From NCBI GenBank assembly GCA_002470695.1, contig DKNM01000060.1, positions 13,587-48,974 of the forward strand: a stretch of 35,388 bases of DNA. Reading direction: 5' to 3'. The translations under genes and the position numbers were made by a program. Positions within the stretch are counted from its first letter, which is position 1. Every line of letters begins with the position of its first letter. The stretch is from Candidatus Neomicrothrix sp. UBA7388. GTDB lineage: Bacteria; Actinomycetota; Acidimicrobiia; Acidimicrobiales; Poriferisodalaceae. Below, in pieces: positions 7,339 through 15,816 of the stretch. The notes beneath the pieces are model-generated. The model saw only the letters and a program-made list of their open reading frames with translations. It was not told the origin of the DNA and made no database searches.

Positions 7339-8226
7339 CTAATCAGAAGTTGACTTTCGAAGGTTTATACCTAAACCCCGAAACCCGATTGCGGCTGCAC
7401 CCACTATCGGAGCCTTACCACCGAGCCCCACAGGGACGATTTTGACTTCCCGAGAAAAGTCCAAACCGCAACGGCGAATCATCTCAGAATTCGCTGCCTC
7501 GAAAAAGGGAACTCCAAACCCTAGGGCGACAGAACCTCCAACTAATACTCTTTCGAGATCCAAAAGGTTGACCGCCGAGGCAACCGCTCGACCAACCATT
7601 GTTCCTGCCCTAGCGCGCTCGAAAATACTGGCCTCGGAGGGCTCGGACCTCAAACGACGAGCGATCGACGGACCTGACGCCTCAGCTTCCAAACAACCCT
7701 GTGACCCGCAGGCACAAATAGCTCCCTCTGGCTCCACAATCACATGACCGATATGACCTGCATTTCCGGTCGCTCCTTCAATTAGCTCACCATTCATAAT
7801 CAGACCACCTCCAATCCCAGTAGAAACCACCATTGCCAAAAAATTAGATAAGCCGATTCCTGCTCCGTACCAAGCCTCTCCCAGTGCCAGAGCCTTTGCG
7901 TCATTATCAATGACTACATGTGCCCCAAAGGATTCCCTCATTCGGTCAACAAGGGCGAAATTGCGCCATGCCGGAATATTGAGAGGTGAAACTTCCTGTC
8001 CCCCCGGACTCATCGGCCCACCACAACCGACACCGCAGACATCATATGAAACATCTGATCTGAGAACGCTTTCAACCAATCCGACTAGATCTGCATATAG
8101 CGACTCACGATCGAGAGAATGGTTGGTGGGAACGCTGCTCTCCCTATGGACGTTTCCGTCTATGTCGACCAACCCCGCTGCCATCTTGGTGCCCCCAATG
8201 TCGACAGCAAGAGCAACTTCACTCAG
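7339..8226 (-). CDS. ROK family sugar kinase (glucokinase-like), CTG start
   Basis: ROK-family kinases phosphorylate glucose or other hexoses and amino sugars with ATP. Visible features are the phosphate-binding AVDIGGTK at the N-terminus, IDNDAKALALGEAW, STGIGGGLI, the GNAGHIGHV segment, and the zinc motif CACGSQGCLEA. The first in-frame ATG (8184) lies after DIGGTK and would remove the ATP loop. The frame runs back to CTG 8226, which overlaps the DUF3040 stop as CTGA and has GGGA 8 bases upstream of it; the in-frame TGA just beyond rules out anything longer. I therefore call a CTG start giving 295 aa. The GHIGH in place of GEIGH is a variant I associate with actinobacterial ROK proteins, so substrate is not assigned. 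Confidence 0.88.
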   Translation of the reverse strand: MSEVALAVDIGGTKMAAGLVDIDGNVHRESSVPTNHSLDRESLYADLVGLVESVLRSDVSYDVCGVGCGGPMSPGGQEVSPLNIPAWRNFALVDRMRESFGAHVVIDNDAKALALGEAWYGAGIGLSNFLAMVVSTGIGGGLIMNGELIEGATGNAGHIGHVIVEPEGAICACGSQGCLEAEASGPSIARRLRSEPSEASIFERARAGTMVGRAVASAVNLLDLERVLVGGSVALGFGVPFFEAANSEMIRRCGLDFSREVKIVPVGLGGKAPIVGAAAIGFRGLGINLRKSTSD

Positions 8227-8600
8227 AGGTCATCCCGACGGAAAGTTTTACGCATTCTTTCAGAAAAGCCGCCCATGTTTGCTTTCATTTGACCGCTGCG
8301 AACCTGGCCGGTGACTTTCGCAAAACCCGCCTTACCCATTTTCCGCAAGTTACGTTCGATGACGACGGCGCACACGAACATTGCCAGAAAGGCAACGAAA
8401 GCAAGACCAAAGTGGACCTGCAGGGAAGCCACCACTCCTACGAGTCCCAAGACTCCCAACAATACAGCCCATTTGATGTTGCGTAAGGCGTGACGGTACA
8501 GCGTTGTTTCCCCAACCTCGCGAGCGAACTCTGGGTCAGAGTCGTAGAACTCCTTCTCAATTTCGTGGAGTATGCGCTGTTCGTCATCTGAGAGCGGCAA
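8223..8600 (-). CDS. DUF3040 membrane protein
   Basis: This 125 aa protein begins MPLSDDEQRILHEIE and continues FYDSDPEFAREV, the hallmark N-terminus of actinobacterial DUF3040 proteins. Two adjacent membrane segments follow (about 43-60 and 65-85), then a basic cytoplasmic tail. Function is unknown. A DUF3040 gene also lies near mraZ in mycobacteria (Rv2169c region), so the association with the division cluster appears conserved. The start codon is TTG 8600 with GGGAAG 5 bases before it. The stop overlaps the ROK kinase CTG. Confidence 0.88.
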   Translation of the reverse strand: MPLSDDEQRILHEIEKEFYDSDPEFAREVGETTLYRHALRNIKWAVLLGVLGLVGVVASLQVHFGLAFVAFLAMFVCAVVIERNLRKMGKAGFAKVTGQVRSGQMKANMGGFSERMRKTFRRDDL

Positions 8601-8666
8601 TTGGTCTTCCCATCGTTGCTATGGACAGTTTAGGACCCCAGAAGGGCCAGATCGACATCAGGTTGG

Positions 8667-9881
8667 TTACGATTCATCGATTTCTGCTCGTTTTTTTGGA
8701 AATCCGGGCCCAATAGCCGCTTGTCCGAACTTTTCTCGGATGTTGTCGAGAGCATTCGAAACTGATCCACTACTGGGTGACCTTTCTCCCAAAGAGTCAA
8801 GAGTCAACTGACGCGGACCTGGAGGCCCTAACTTTGTAATGCCTAATCCCAAAAGACGGACGCCCCCTCGAAGGTCCAACTCAGCAAGTAAAGCAGTGGC
8901 GTTGTCGGCAATTTCAGACAATGTGTCAATGGGCTCTTCAAGTGTGAGGGATTTAGTGACGAACGACATATCGGGCCTCCGGACTTTTATTTGCACCGTG
9001 CGCCCTGCGAGCCCTTGAGAACGAGCTCGCGTCGAAACCGCATCCGCTAGACGAATAATCTCACTTTCCAAAGAGGAGCGGTCAAAGACATCAAACTCGA
9101 AAGTCTCCTCGTGGCTAATAGATTTCCGTTCTCTTTTAGCATTAACTGCTCGCCCATCCAATCCCTTGCTTAAACCATGAAGGTGCCTGCCATGGGAAGC
9201 ACCTAAAGCAGCCACAACTACATCCTCCGAAGTTTGAGCCAAATCACCAACGGTCTTAATCCCGATTGATCGAAGCTTTTTAAGAGTCACTGACCCCACG
9301 CCCCACAAGGCCTCTACCGGGTGGTTTTGCAGAAAGGAACTCTCTATGCCTGCATGAACAACAAAGACTCCCGACCCAGGCTTCACCCCTTGTGGCGTAG
9401 CCATAGGCTTAGCCGCAACTGAGGCCAGTTTGGCAAGCAGTTTGGAACTGGCAACACCGACCGAGCAGTCCAAGCCCACTTCCTCGTAAATGTCGTTGCG
9501 AAGCTGCCACGCAATCTCTTCTGAGCTACCAAAGAGCTTATGAGCGCCGCCGATGTCGAGAAACGCTTCATCAAGAGCAATGGGCTCAACTAACGGCGTA
9601 ACCGCATTAAAAATTTCGTGAACTCGTTTAGATATCTTTCGGTACCGAGAGAAGTTCGACTTAACAAACACTGCATCAGGACACAGGTTTTTCGCTACAA
9701 CACTAGACATAGCGGATCGAACACCAAGAGCTCGCGCTTCGTAACTTGCCGAGGCAACAACCCCGCGATCAGAACGACCACCAACCACCACAGGCTTCCC
9801 CACGAGAGAAGGGTCGATTTGCCGTTCGACCTCCACATAGAAGGCATCCATATCCACATGAAGAATCGAAAGTGGCTTCAT
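8667..9881 (-). CDS. dinB: DNA polymerase IV (DinB, Y family)
   Basis: This is an error-prone translesion polymerase of 404 aa. The catalytic palm motifs are HVDMDAFYVEVE near the N-terminus and ALDEAFLDIGG about 100 residues later. VGVASSKLLAKLAS and the helix-hairpin-helix WGVGSVTLKKLRSIGI follow, then the little-finger domain. RQLTLDSLG near the C-terminus is in the place of the beta-clamp peptide (QL-S/D-LF); the usual final aromatic is missing, so clamp binding may be weak or use another site. The start is ATG 9881; no strong ribosome site precedes it. No LexA box was recognised in the short upstream gap. Confidence 0.94.
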   Translation of the reverse strand: MKPLSILHVDMDAFYVEVERQIDPSLVGKPVVVGGRSDRGVVASASYEARALGVRSAMSSVVAKNLCPDAVFVKSNFSRYRKISKRVHEIFNAVTPLVEPIALDEAFLDIGGAHKLFGSSEEIAWQLRNDIYEEVGLDCSVGVASSKLLAKLASVAAKPMATPQGVKPGSGVFVVHAGIESSFLQNHPVEALWGVGSVTLKKLRSIGIKTVGDLAQTSEDVVVAALGASHGRHLHGLSKGLDGRAVNAKRERKSISHEETFEFDVFDRSSLESEIIRLADAVSTRARSQGLAGRTVQIKVRRPDMSFVTKSLTLEEPIDTLSEIADNATALLAELDLRGGVRLLGLGITKLGPPGPRQLTLDSLGERSPSSGSVSNALDNIREKFGQAAIGPGFPKKRAEIDES

Positions 9882-9941
9882 AACTGGACGAAAAACGTGG
9901 GACTAGAGACGTTGGCTAACGGAACAGAAGACAAATTCAAC

Positions 9942-10427
9942 TCAGACTCTTTCCGCCCGAAGTTGCCCCGCCTCATTGCCAAGAACTCGATAGTTGAAAT
10001 GAGCGTCGTCAGGCAGTCGCTCATCAAGGTAGGAGAGCAAAGGCTCTCGCAGCCACAATTGTTGCCCTTCGAGCAAAGAAGGCAAGAGATCCCTCGTGAA
10101 CCATTGCACCTCTCGAACTATGCCATCCGGGTCCTCAATTTGTATATCACCCGAGAAACCAGTCGCCTGATGAACTTCAACGCGCAGGGTCCAATCCATT
10201 TCTGGCGCCTCAGCGGAAATTGTGTAGATCGGCCCTACCCAACTCGCAACAGCTAGCCCTGTCTCTTCTTTTACTTCGCGAGTAAGGCCTTGGACAACTG
10301 TTTCACCTTCGTCAATTACCCCGCCAGGGGTGCTCCAATCTGTTCGCCCGCCTCTTCGATGGTTCTGAACCATCAGAATTCGGTCTGCGTCAAAAATGAC
10401 GCCTCCTCCCACGGTCCACTTTCGCAT
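9942..10427 (-). CDS. Nudix hydrolase
   Basis: Nudix enzymes hydrolyse nucleoside diphosphates linked to another moiety, with roles in pool cleaning and cofactor turnover. The full Nudix box GGVIDEGETVVQGLTREVKE-ETG is present in the first half (G-x5-E-x7-R-E-x2-E-E-x-G). From ATG 10427 it is 161 aa, beginning MRKWTVGGGVIF, directly into the fold. ATG 10466 or a start at 10511 would add a tail, and the latter overlaps the divergent gene at 10484. Substrate cannot be told. It faces the following plus-strand operon, so the roughly 56-base gap must hold promoters for both. Confidence 0.87.
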   Translation of the reverse strand: MRKWTVGGGVIFDADRILMVQNHRRGGRTDWSTPGGVIDEGETVVQGLTREVKEETGLAVASWVGPIYTISAEAPEMDWTLRVEVHQATGFSGDIQIEDPDGIVREVQWFTRDLLPSLLEGQQLWLREPLLSYLDERLPDDAHFNYRVLGNEAGQLRAERV

Positions 10428-10471
10428 GTAAAGAGTTTGCCACCGGTTGACGGTTAAGACCGACATCCGAA

Positions 10472-10477
10472 TACCAT
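10472..10477 (+). promoter_or_regulatory. -10 element for leaderless transcript
   Basis: TACCAT fits the actinobacterial TANNNT -10 and ends 6 bases before the GTG at 10484. TTGACG at 10447-10452 is a plausible -35, though the 19-base spacer is long. No Shine-Dalgarno sequence precedes the GTG, which fits a leaderless mRNA. Confidence 0.45.
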
Positions 10478-10483
10478 GCTGAC

Positions 10484-10801
10484 GTGGTCGAGGAGTCAGA
10501 GTCGTCATCAAACCAGTCGGAACTACCGGAAAGTTTCAGCATCCCAAGCGCGCTCCCTTCAATTCCAGCAAGGGTCATTGCGTTCTCGGCAGTAATAGTC
10601 GCTGGACTTTGCGGCGGGTTAATGGGGTTCGCACTGGCACGCCTGCAGTGGGAAGAAAACAGGGACGCTTTGGTCTTAGCAATCAGTTGTTCCGGCTCCC
10701 TGGTGGCATCATTTGGCGTGGCCATCGTCTGCGTATTGGCGTTACGAGCGATGGCCGAATGGAACGACGTAGCCCCCTTGAGGTCTCGACGCAAACAATG
10801 A
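10484..10801 (+). CDS. Small two-helix membrane protein
   Basis: This 105 aa protein has an acidic, Ser-rich N-terminal tail (VEESESSSNQSELPESF), two membrane segments (about 31-53 and 65-88) and a basic C-terminus (PLRSRRKQ). I recognise no family. It is supported as a real gene because its TGA overlaps the start of the phosphatase gene as ATGA (10798-10801), and because the TANNNT element at 10472 fits initiation at GTG 10484. Its role may be linked to membrane location of the neighbouring enzyme; that is a guess. Confidence 0.68.
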   Translation: MVEESESSSNQSELPESFSIPSALPSIPARVIAFSAVIVAGLCGGLMGFALARLQWEENRDALVLAISCSGSLVASFGVAIVCVLALRAMAEWNDVAPLRSRRKQ

Positions 10802-11571
10802 CCAGCAGCCCCACCGACCGAGAACTTGAAGAACTTTTGGCTTTAGCGACGAACTTGGCGCTTGAGGCCGGACAAATTCATGAGCGACGAGAAATGGGCG
10901 TCGCCGAGACGAAGTCTTCTATAACTGATCCCGTTACCGCGGTAGACAAGGAAGCAGAAGAGTTCATTTCACAAGAAATTCGAAAGGCGCGGCCCAACGA
11001 CGGGATAATCGGAGAAGAAGACACCTCTGTAGCGGGAAGTTCTGGTCTTAGGTGGGTGATCGACCCTCTCGACGGAACAGTCAACTACTTATACGAATAC
11101 CCGAGCTACGCCGTTTCTATCGGAATCGAAAGAGACGGTTCCCCCTTAGTAGGTGTCGTGTACGACTCCGTCCTCGGCCTTCTGTATGCGGCGAGAGCAG
11201 GCGCTCCCGCAACGCGAAACGGGAAACCAATCTCAGTAACCAACTGCCCCAACCTTCCCGAGGCGCTTCTCGGCACGGGCTTTTCCTACCAGCCACCCAT
11301 AAGGGCTGAGCAGGCATTGCGCGTCGCGAAGCTTCTACCTCGAGTCCGAGACATTCGACGCTCGGGCTCATGCGCCGTTGATCTATGCTCAGTTGCTGCT
11401 GGCCACCTTGACGCCTTTTACGAGACAGACGTCAATTGGTGGGATGTTGCTGCCGGAATTCAGATCGTTCGAAGCGCTGGGGGAATCGCTACATACGAAC
11501 CGCAATCAAAGCGAATAATTGCGTCAGGTTCCCAACTCTGGGATCAACTAAATCAGGCAATATTTGAATAA
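10798..11571 (+). CDS. Inositol monophosphatase family phosphatase
   Basis: This is a metal-dependent phosphatase of the SuhB/inositol monophosphatase family, 257 aa. The motifs are TDPVTAVDKEAEEF, GEED (metal-binding Glu), WVIDPLDGTVNYLYEYP (metal-binding Asps) and, near the C-terminus, NWWDVAAGIQIVRSAGG. The family covers inositol-1-phosphate, fructose-1,6-bisphosphate, histidinol phosphate and NADP(H) phosphatases, and the motifs do not settle which. Inositol phosphate is attractive given the PimB-like enzyme at 22.5 kb, because PI synthesis needs inositol. The frame is open upstream to 10609, but ATG 10798 overlaps the preceding stop (ATGA) and gives the normal N-terminus. Confidence 0.9.
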   Translation: MTSSPTDRELEELLALATNLALEAGQIHERREMGVAETKSSITDPVTAVDKEAEEFISQEIRKARPNDGIIGEEDTSVAGSSGLRWVIDPLDGTVNYLYEYPSYAVSIGIERDGSPLVGVVYDSVLGLLYAARAGAPATRNGKPISVTNCPNLPEALLGTGFSYQPPIRAEQALRVAKLLPRVRDIRRSGSCAVDLCSVAAGHLDAFYETDVNWWDVAAGIQIVRSAGGIATYEPQSKRIIASGSQLWDQLNQAIFE

Positions 11572-11622
11572 GAATTGACGACTGACGCCCAATCTGCTCT
11601 CCCATCGGCCAATATTTAAGTT

Positions 11623-12303
11623 GTGAGCATCCGAATCCTAACCATTGAGGACGACGAACGAATTCGCACAGCGGTGCGCTTTGCCCTCGAAGACGAAGGA
11701 TGGAGCGTTCTGGAAGCCGAGAGCGGTGAAGATGCATTAGATAATTTCAATTCAATGGATCCGGATGTTGTCCTCGTCGACATCGGGTTGCCTGGGATAA
11801 ACGGTTTCGAAGTTTGTCGCTCGTTGAGGCGTGCAAGCGATGTACCGATCATCATGGTCACGGCCAGAGACGATACGCACGACGTTGTAGCCGGCCTGGA
11901 GGCCGGGGCAGATGACTATGTCACGAAACCCATAGCGCCCAAAGAACTCTCGGCTCGCATCCGAGCCCTGATGCGCAGAGTGAAGTCAGAAAGCAAGGCA
12001 ATGACACCTCGAAATGTCGGAGACCTTGAGATAGTCCCCGAACAGGGCGTTGTCAGGAAGAATGGAGAAGCAGTCCATTTAACAAAGACCGAATTCCACC
12101 TGTTGTGCGAGCTTTCGGACCAACTTGGAAAAGTACTCAGCAGAGAGCACTTACTTGAGGAAGTCTGGGGCTACGACTACTTCGGCGACGGCCGCCTCGT
12201 GGATGTTCATGTCCGCCGTCTTCGCACGAAGGTAGAAAGCGACCCAGCTCACCCGCGGCATGTCGTGACTGTGCGCGGCATGGGCTACAAACTCCAACCG
12301 TAA
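11623..12303 (+). CDS. mtrA: OmpR-family response regulator, MtrA-like
   Basis: This is a 226 aa DNA-binding response regulator. The receiver domain has the acidic pocket at about 10-11, phospho-acceptor Asp53 (VLVDIGLPG), switch Thr80 and Lys102 (ADDYVTKP). The C-terminal winged helix contains LTKTEFHLLCEL, REHLLEEVWGYDY and VDVHVRRLRTKVE, ending VRGMGYKL. Sequence and gene order (kinase then GerMN lipoprotein downstream) match MtrA-MtrB-LpqB, which controls cell-wall and division genes in actinobacteria. The start is GTG 11623 with no ribosome site; an AT-rich AATATTTA lies just upstream. Two bases separate its stop from the kinase ATG. The mtrA symbol is by analogy. Confidence 0.87.
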   Translation: MSIRILTIEDDERIRTAVRFALEDEGWSVLEAESGEDALDNFNSMDPDVVLVDIGLPGINGFEVCRSLRRASDVPIIMVTARDDTHDVVAGLEAGADDYVTKPIAPKELSARIRALMRRVKSESKAMTPRNVGDLEIVPEQGVVRKNGEAVHLTKTEFHLLCELSDQLGKVLSREHLLEEVWGYDYFGDGRLVDVHVRRLRTKVESDPAHPRHVVTVRGMGYKLQP

Positions 12304-12305
12304 CT

Positions 12306-13712
12306 ATGAAGTTAAGCGTCCTAGCATGGCGCCGCCTGCCCTTAAAGAGGCGCGTCATCGGCGCCTTCACCCTTGGCGCCGCGGTCGCTGCCTTAGTGCT
12401 GGTCATCATCACTTATGGGTTGTCTCGGCAAAGCATGCTCCAGCAGCGCGAAGAGTCGTCACAACGACAATTTTTCGCCAACGCACGTCAAGTTCAAAGC
12501 TCCTTGCGCGCTGAAGAGCCGAATTTCACACAACTACTGGAGTCACTGCCAAGTCTCAGCGGAAGTCGCTCTATAGTCAGAACTGGCGACGGAACGTGGA
12601 CGTCGCTCTCTTTGACCCCAAACGATCTACCAACGGCTTTAATTGGGTCGGTCCTAGAGTCCCGACAAGCGAAAACAATGGAATACCGCCTGGACGACAG
12701 CCCGGTCTTGGCTTTCGGACTCCAGCTACGCCCAAGCGCGCCGTCTGCCTTTGATGAGGTCGCCTATTTCGAAGTAGTCCCACTAGCAGAGATAGAAAGC
12801 ACTCTAGAGAGCCTGGCTCTTATCCTGCTCGCCGGTGCCGCGATTACCGTTCTTGTGGGCGTAGGCATAGGCATGTGGGCAAGCGGCGGGTTATTGCGAC
12901 CCCTTACAGATATCTCAGACGCGGCGCGGTCAATCGCCCAAGGTCGTTTCGACACGCGATTAGAGGAAGTAACTGACCCAGATCTTGATGCACTGGTCGC
13001 CTCGTTTAATGAAATGGCGGCCGCCATGGAAGAGCGCATAACTCGTGATGCGCGCTTTTCTTCGGACGTCAGCCACGAACTTCGATCTCCTCTCATGACC
13101 CTGCGCGCATCAATCGACGTAATGCAGCATCGTCGCGAGGAGTTGTCTGGACGGACTCAACAGGCGTTGGACTTACTGAACGAGGAGGTCATCAGATTCG
13201 AAAATTTAGTTCAAGACCTACTTGATCTGTCACGATCTGACTCGGGACCCATCGAACACGACTTGGTAAATGTCGAAGAATTAGCCCGCGCCACCTTGGA
13301 TGCATCCCAAAGTGATATTCGGTTTGAAGTGTCAGAGAGCGCTGAGGGCGCCTTGGTAATGGGTGACAAACGGCGCCTGGCTCAAGTGCTAGATAACCTC
13401 TTGCGGAATGCTGAGAAATACGGTGACGGAGCTAATCGCGTCACCATCGATTCTTCAGAAAACGAAATCGAAATCGCAGTCGAGGATTCAGGACCCGGTG
13501 TACCTCCCTCTGAACGTCAACTTATCTTCGAGCGATTTACTCGCGGCGCAGCTGCTAGAAAACGGGGTGCGGGAGAAGGCGCAGGACTCGGGCTCGCCCT
13601 AGTCGACGAGCACACTCGACGACACGGCGGTACCGCCCGAGCTGAAGGCAAAGAAAACGGTGAAAACGGAGCGCGTTTCGTAATTACTCTTCCCCGAGCA
13701 GGCCGAAGATGA
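12306..13712 (+). CDS. mtrB: Sensor histidine kinase, MtrB-like
   Basis: This is a membrane sensor kinase of 468 aa. TM1 (about 18-40) and TM2 (about 168-192) flank an extracytoplasmic sensor of roughly 125 residues. A HAMP domain follows (RPLTDISDAARSIAQGRFDTRL), then the H-box FSSDVSHELRSPLMTL with His257, the N-box LDNLLRNAEKYG, DSGPGVP and GAGLGLALVDEH. It should phosphorylate the upstream regulator. MtrB senses cell-wall or division state in mycobacteria and corynebacteria; the signal here is unknown. The stop overlaps the lipoprotein start (ATGA). Confidence 0.9.
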   Translation: MKLSVLAWRRLPLKRRVIGAFTLGAAVAALVLVIITYGLSRQSMLQQREESSQRQFFANARQVQSSLRAEEPNFTQLLESLPSLSGSRSIVRTGDGTWTSLSLTPNDLPTALIGSVLESRQAKTMEYRLDDSPVLAFGLQLRPSAPSAFDEVAYFEVVPLAEIESTLESLALILLAGAAITVLVGVGIGMWASGGLLRPLTDISDAARSIAQGRFDTRLEEVTDPDLDALVASFNEMAAAMEERITRDARFSSDVSHELRSPLMTLRASIDVMQHRREELSGRTQQALDLLNEEVIRFENLVQDLLDLSRSDSGPIEHDLVNVEELARATLDASQSDIRFEVSESAEGALVMGDKRRLAQVLDNLLRNAEKYGDGANRVTIDSSENEIEIAVEDSGPGVPPSERQLIFERFTRGAAARKRGAGEGAGLGLALVDEHTRRHGGTARAEGKENGENGARFVITLPRAGRR

Positions 13713-14326
13713 CTTTCAAGCACAAAAGACTAACCATAGTCATTGCGATACTTATAGCGATCGTCCCGGCTTGCGCACTAGGAACCGACACAGAGCCCGC
13801 TTCGCTCCCCGTTCCAGAGGACGTTTTCCCACCCAGCGCCCAAGAGAAAGAAAGCCTTACTCTTTCAGCCGAAACAACATTTCACCCAGTCTACTTTTTC
13901 AAGGAAGATCAGTTAGCTCGAATACAACGACCCCTACCAGCCCCTGTATTCCTGGATGCACCTTTAAATAATCTTTTAGAAGGACCCAGCGAACGTGAAG
14001 CGGAGCTAGGGATGGTCTCAGCGATTCCCGCCGGCACCGCGATAGTTGATGTCGCCCTGAACCGCAACAACACAATTTCCATTCATTTAAACCAAACTTT
14101 CTTCGAGATTGAGGGCGAGCAGCGAATCAAGGCATCGGCTCAACTAGTAATGACCGCTTCCGATTTAATTAGGAATACACAAGGCGTCGTATTCTTTCTC
14201 GAGAATAAACCGGTTCAGTTGCCAGATGGCAACGGACTTATCGAAGAGGTAGCCGAGGGTCGATTGCCTACACCGCTAACCATCCGAGATTATGCCACCC
14301 TTACCCCCGGAGACTTATTCGATTAG
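13709..14326 (+). CDS. GerMN-domain lipoprotein, truncated LpqB-like
   Basis: This is a 205 aa exported lipoprotein. The N-terminus is basic (FKHKRL), followed by a hydrophobic signal (TIVIAILIAIVPAC) with a lipobox-like VPAC, the Cys being about residue 22. A GerMN-like domain covers roughly 60-190: PLNNLLEGPSERE, AIPAGTAIVDVALNRNNTISIHL, then QRIKASAQLVMTASDL and VVFFLENKPVQLPDG. LpqB, the lipoprotein coded after mtrB, carries GerMN plus a C-terminal beta-propeller and is near 580 aa; here only the GerMN part exists, and the stop is followed at once by the convergent trkH gene. It probably tunes the kinase, by analogy with LpqB. Confidence 0.83.
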   Translation: MTFKHKRLTIVIAILIAIVPACALGTDTEPASLPVPEDVFPPSAQEKESLTLSAETTFHPVYFFKEDQLARIQRPLPAPVFLDAPLNNLLEGPSEREAELGMVSAIPAGTAIVDVALNRNNTISIHLNQTFFEIEGEQRIKASAQLVMTASDLIRNTQGVVFFLENKPVQLPDGNGLIEEVAEGRLPTPLTIRDYATLTPGDLFD

Positions 14327-15816
14327 CCAGCTTTAAAATCATGATTTGCGGCACGGCGACGAATTTGCCCTACCCCCCGAATACTCGCTACCAGCATCAG
14401 CATCGCCGGGAACACTTCCAAGCGACCCAGAGCCATAAGAACCATGAGAATCAAGCGCCCAGATCTAGGGAAAGACAGGAAATTGCTCGTAGGTCCAGCT
14501 TCACCAAGAGCAGGACCGACATTACCCACTGCCGAAATTGCGCCACTGAAAGCAGTTACGGGCTCAACACCAAGGCCCGTCAGGGTAATACCACCGGCAA
14601 CTATCAGTCCGAGATACAACAGCACGAAACCAACAACTTTCGCTGCTACTTGCTCTTCAATCGTCGTTCTACCTAATCGAATAGGGATCACCGCATTGGG
14701 ATGACGCGCTCTTCGTAGCTCTCTAAGCGAATAGCGAACAATTACTTGCAAACGCAAGACCTTCATTCCACCTGCAGTTGATCCGCTCATGCCCCCGACG
14801 AGCATTAAGAGAAGCAAGGCGACGTGCGCTGCCGGCATCCACAAAACGTAGTTCGAGCTGCCAAAACCTGTATTAGAACCCAAGGAAGCCGCATAAAAGA
14901 GCGACTCTCTGACGTTTTCGAACCACCCGAGCTCTCCGTTGTTTATCCAAACGAGTAGTCCGAAACAACCGAAAATCAGCCAAAGGTACCACCGGACCTC
15001 AGAAACGCGACCATAGGCGCCTGGCCCTTCCTTAAGGGCCCGCCAATGAATCGAAAAGTTGGCGCCGGCGTAAAGCATTCCACCGATAATTACTATTTCG
15101 ATTAAGAAAGAATCGAAATGGGCAATGGAATCAGCGTGAGGCGAGAAACCACCAGTCGCGACTGTTGTGAAGGCATGAGTAACAGCATCGAAAGCGGACA
15201 TACCGACAACGAACAATGCCACGGCAACGACCGAAGTGGCCGCCCCGTACAAAATCCACAACCGCCTCGCCGTGTCACGCACGCGCAACGAAAGCCGATC
15301 AGCCGTGGGGCCCGGTGCTTCGCTTGCAATAAGTTCGAGACCGCCAATGCCCAAAGCTGGAAGTACTGCTACAGCCAAGACCACTAAACCCATGCCTCCA
15401 AGCCATTGGGTGAGACTCCGGTAAAAGAGAACTCCCTGAGGAATAACGGAGAAGTCGGAGAAAATCGTAGAACCTGTGCATGTAAAGCCAGAGATCGATT
15501 CAAATATCGCGTCATCGAAGCGGCCCCAAGTAATCACTCCGGTAAGGAGAAAGGGGATGGCCCCAACCAATGAGACTGCTAGCCAGCTCCAGGCCACGGA
15601 AGCAAAAGCCAAAGCAGAGTCAGCTGAGGGGGACACCCTCGAACCAAAAAACAAGGTGGCACCAAGCGAAGCTGCGATCAGAGCGGAAAGCAGCAATCCA
15701 ATAGCTCCCCCTCCTCCATCGACGAGTGCGACAATGGCCGACAGAAGCATTGCGACCGCTACAGCTATGAGCGCTGCACCGGAAACGCGAACTGGAGTGA
15801 TCGCTAGTTTTCTCAA
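14323..15816 (-). CDS. trkH: TrkH potassium channel subunit (canonical filters)
   Basis: This is the ion-translocating subunit of a Trk K+ uptake system, 497 aa, with four M1-P-M2 repeats. All four selectivity-filter loops look canonical: TCTGST (112-117), TVATGGFS (218-225), GSNTGFG (313-319) and AVGNVGPALG (429-438). RSLTQWLGGMG (133-143), GGMSGSTAGGMK (341-352) and GRLEVFP are also intact. The start is TTG 15816, overlapping the stop of the second trkH gene as TTGA. The coding end overlaps the convergent lipoprotein gene by 4 bases. With TrkA next to it, it should form a gated K+ channel. Confidence 0.92.
   Translation of the reverse strand: MRKLAITPVRVSGAALIAVAVAMLLSAIVALVDGGGGAIGLLLSALIAASLGATLFFGSRVSPSADSALAFASVAWSWLAVSLVGAIPFLLTGVITWGRFDDAIFESISGFTCTGSTIFSDFSVIPQGVLFYRSLTQWLGGMGLVVLAVAVLPALGIGGLELIASEAPGPTADRLSLRVRDTARRLWILYGAATSVVAVALFVVGMSAFDAVTHAFTTVATGGFSPHADSIAHFDSFLIEIVIIGGMLYAGANFSIHWRALKEGPGAYGRVSEVRWYLWLIFGCFGLLVWINNGELGWFENVRESLFYAASLGSNTGFGSSNYVLWMPAAHVALLLLMLVGGMSGSTAGGMKVLRLQVIVRYSLRELRRARHPNAVIPIRLGRTTIEEQVAAKVVGFVLLYLGLIVAGGITLTGLGVEPVTAFSGAISAVGNVGPALGEAGPTSNFLSFPRSGRLILMVLMALGRLEVFPAMLMLVASIRGVGQIRRRAANHDFKAG

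Noticed and set aside
9618..10256. Plus-strand open frame of 212 codons
   Set aside because: Antisense to dinB and the Nudix gene, both well supported. No domain visible.
11575..11580. TTGACG as the -35 of mtrA
   Set aside because: No TANNNT lies 16-19 bases downstream; the AT-rich segment near the GTG is about 30 bases away. Left unassigned.
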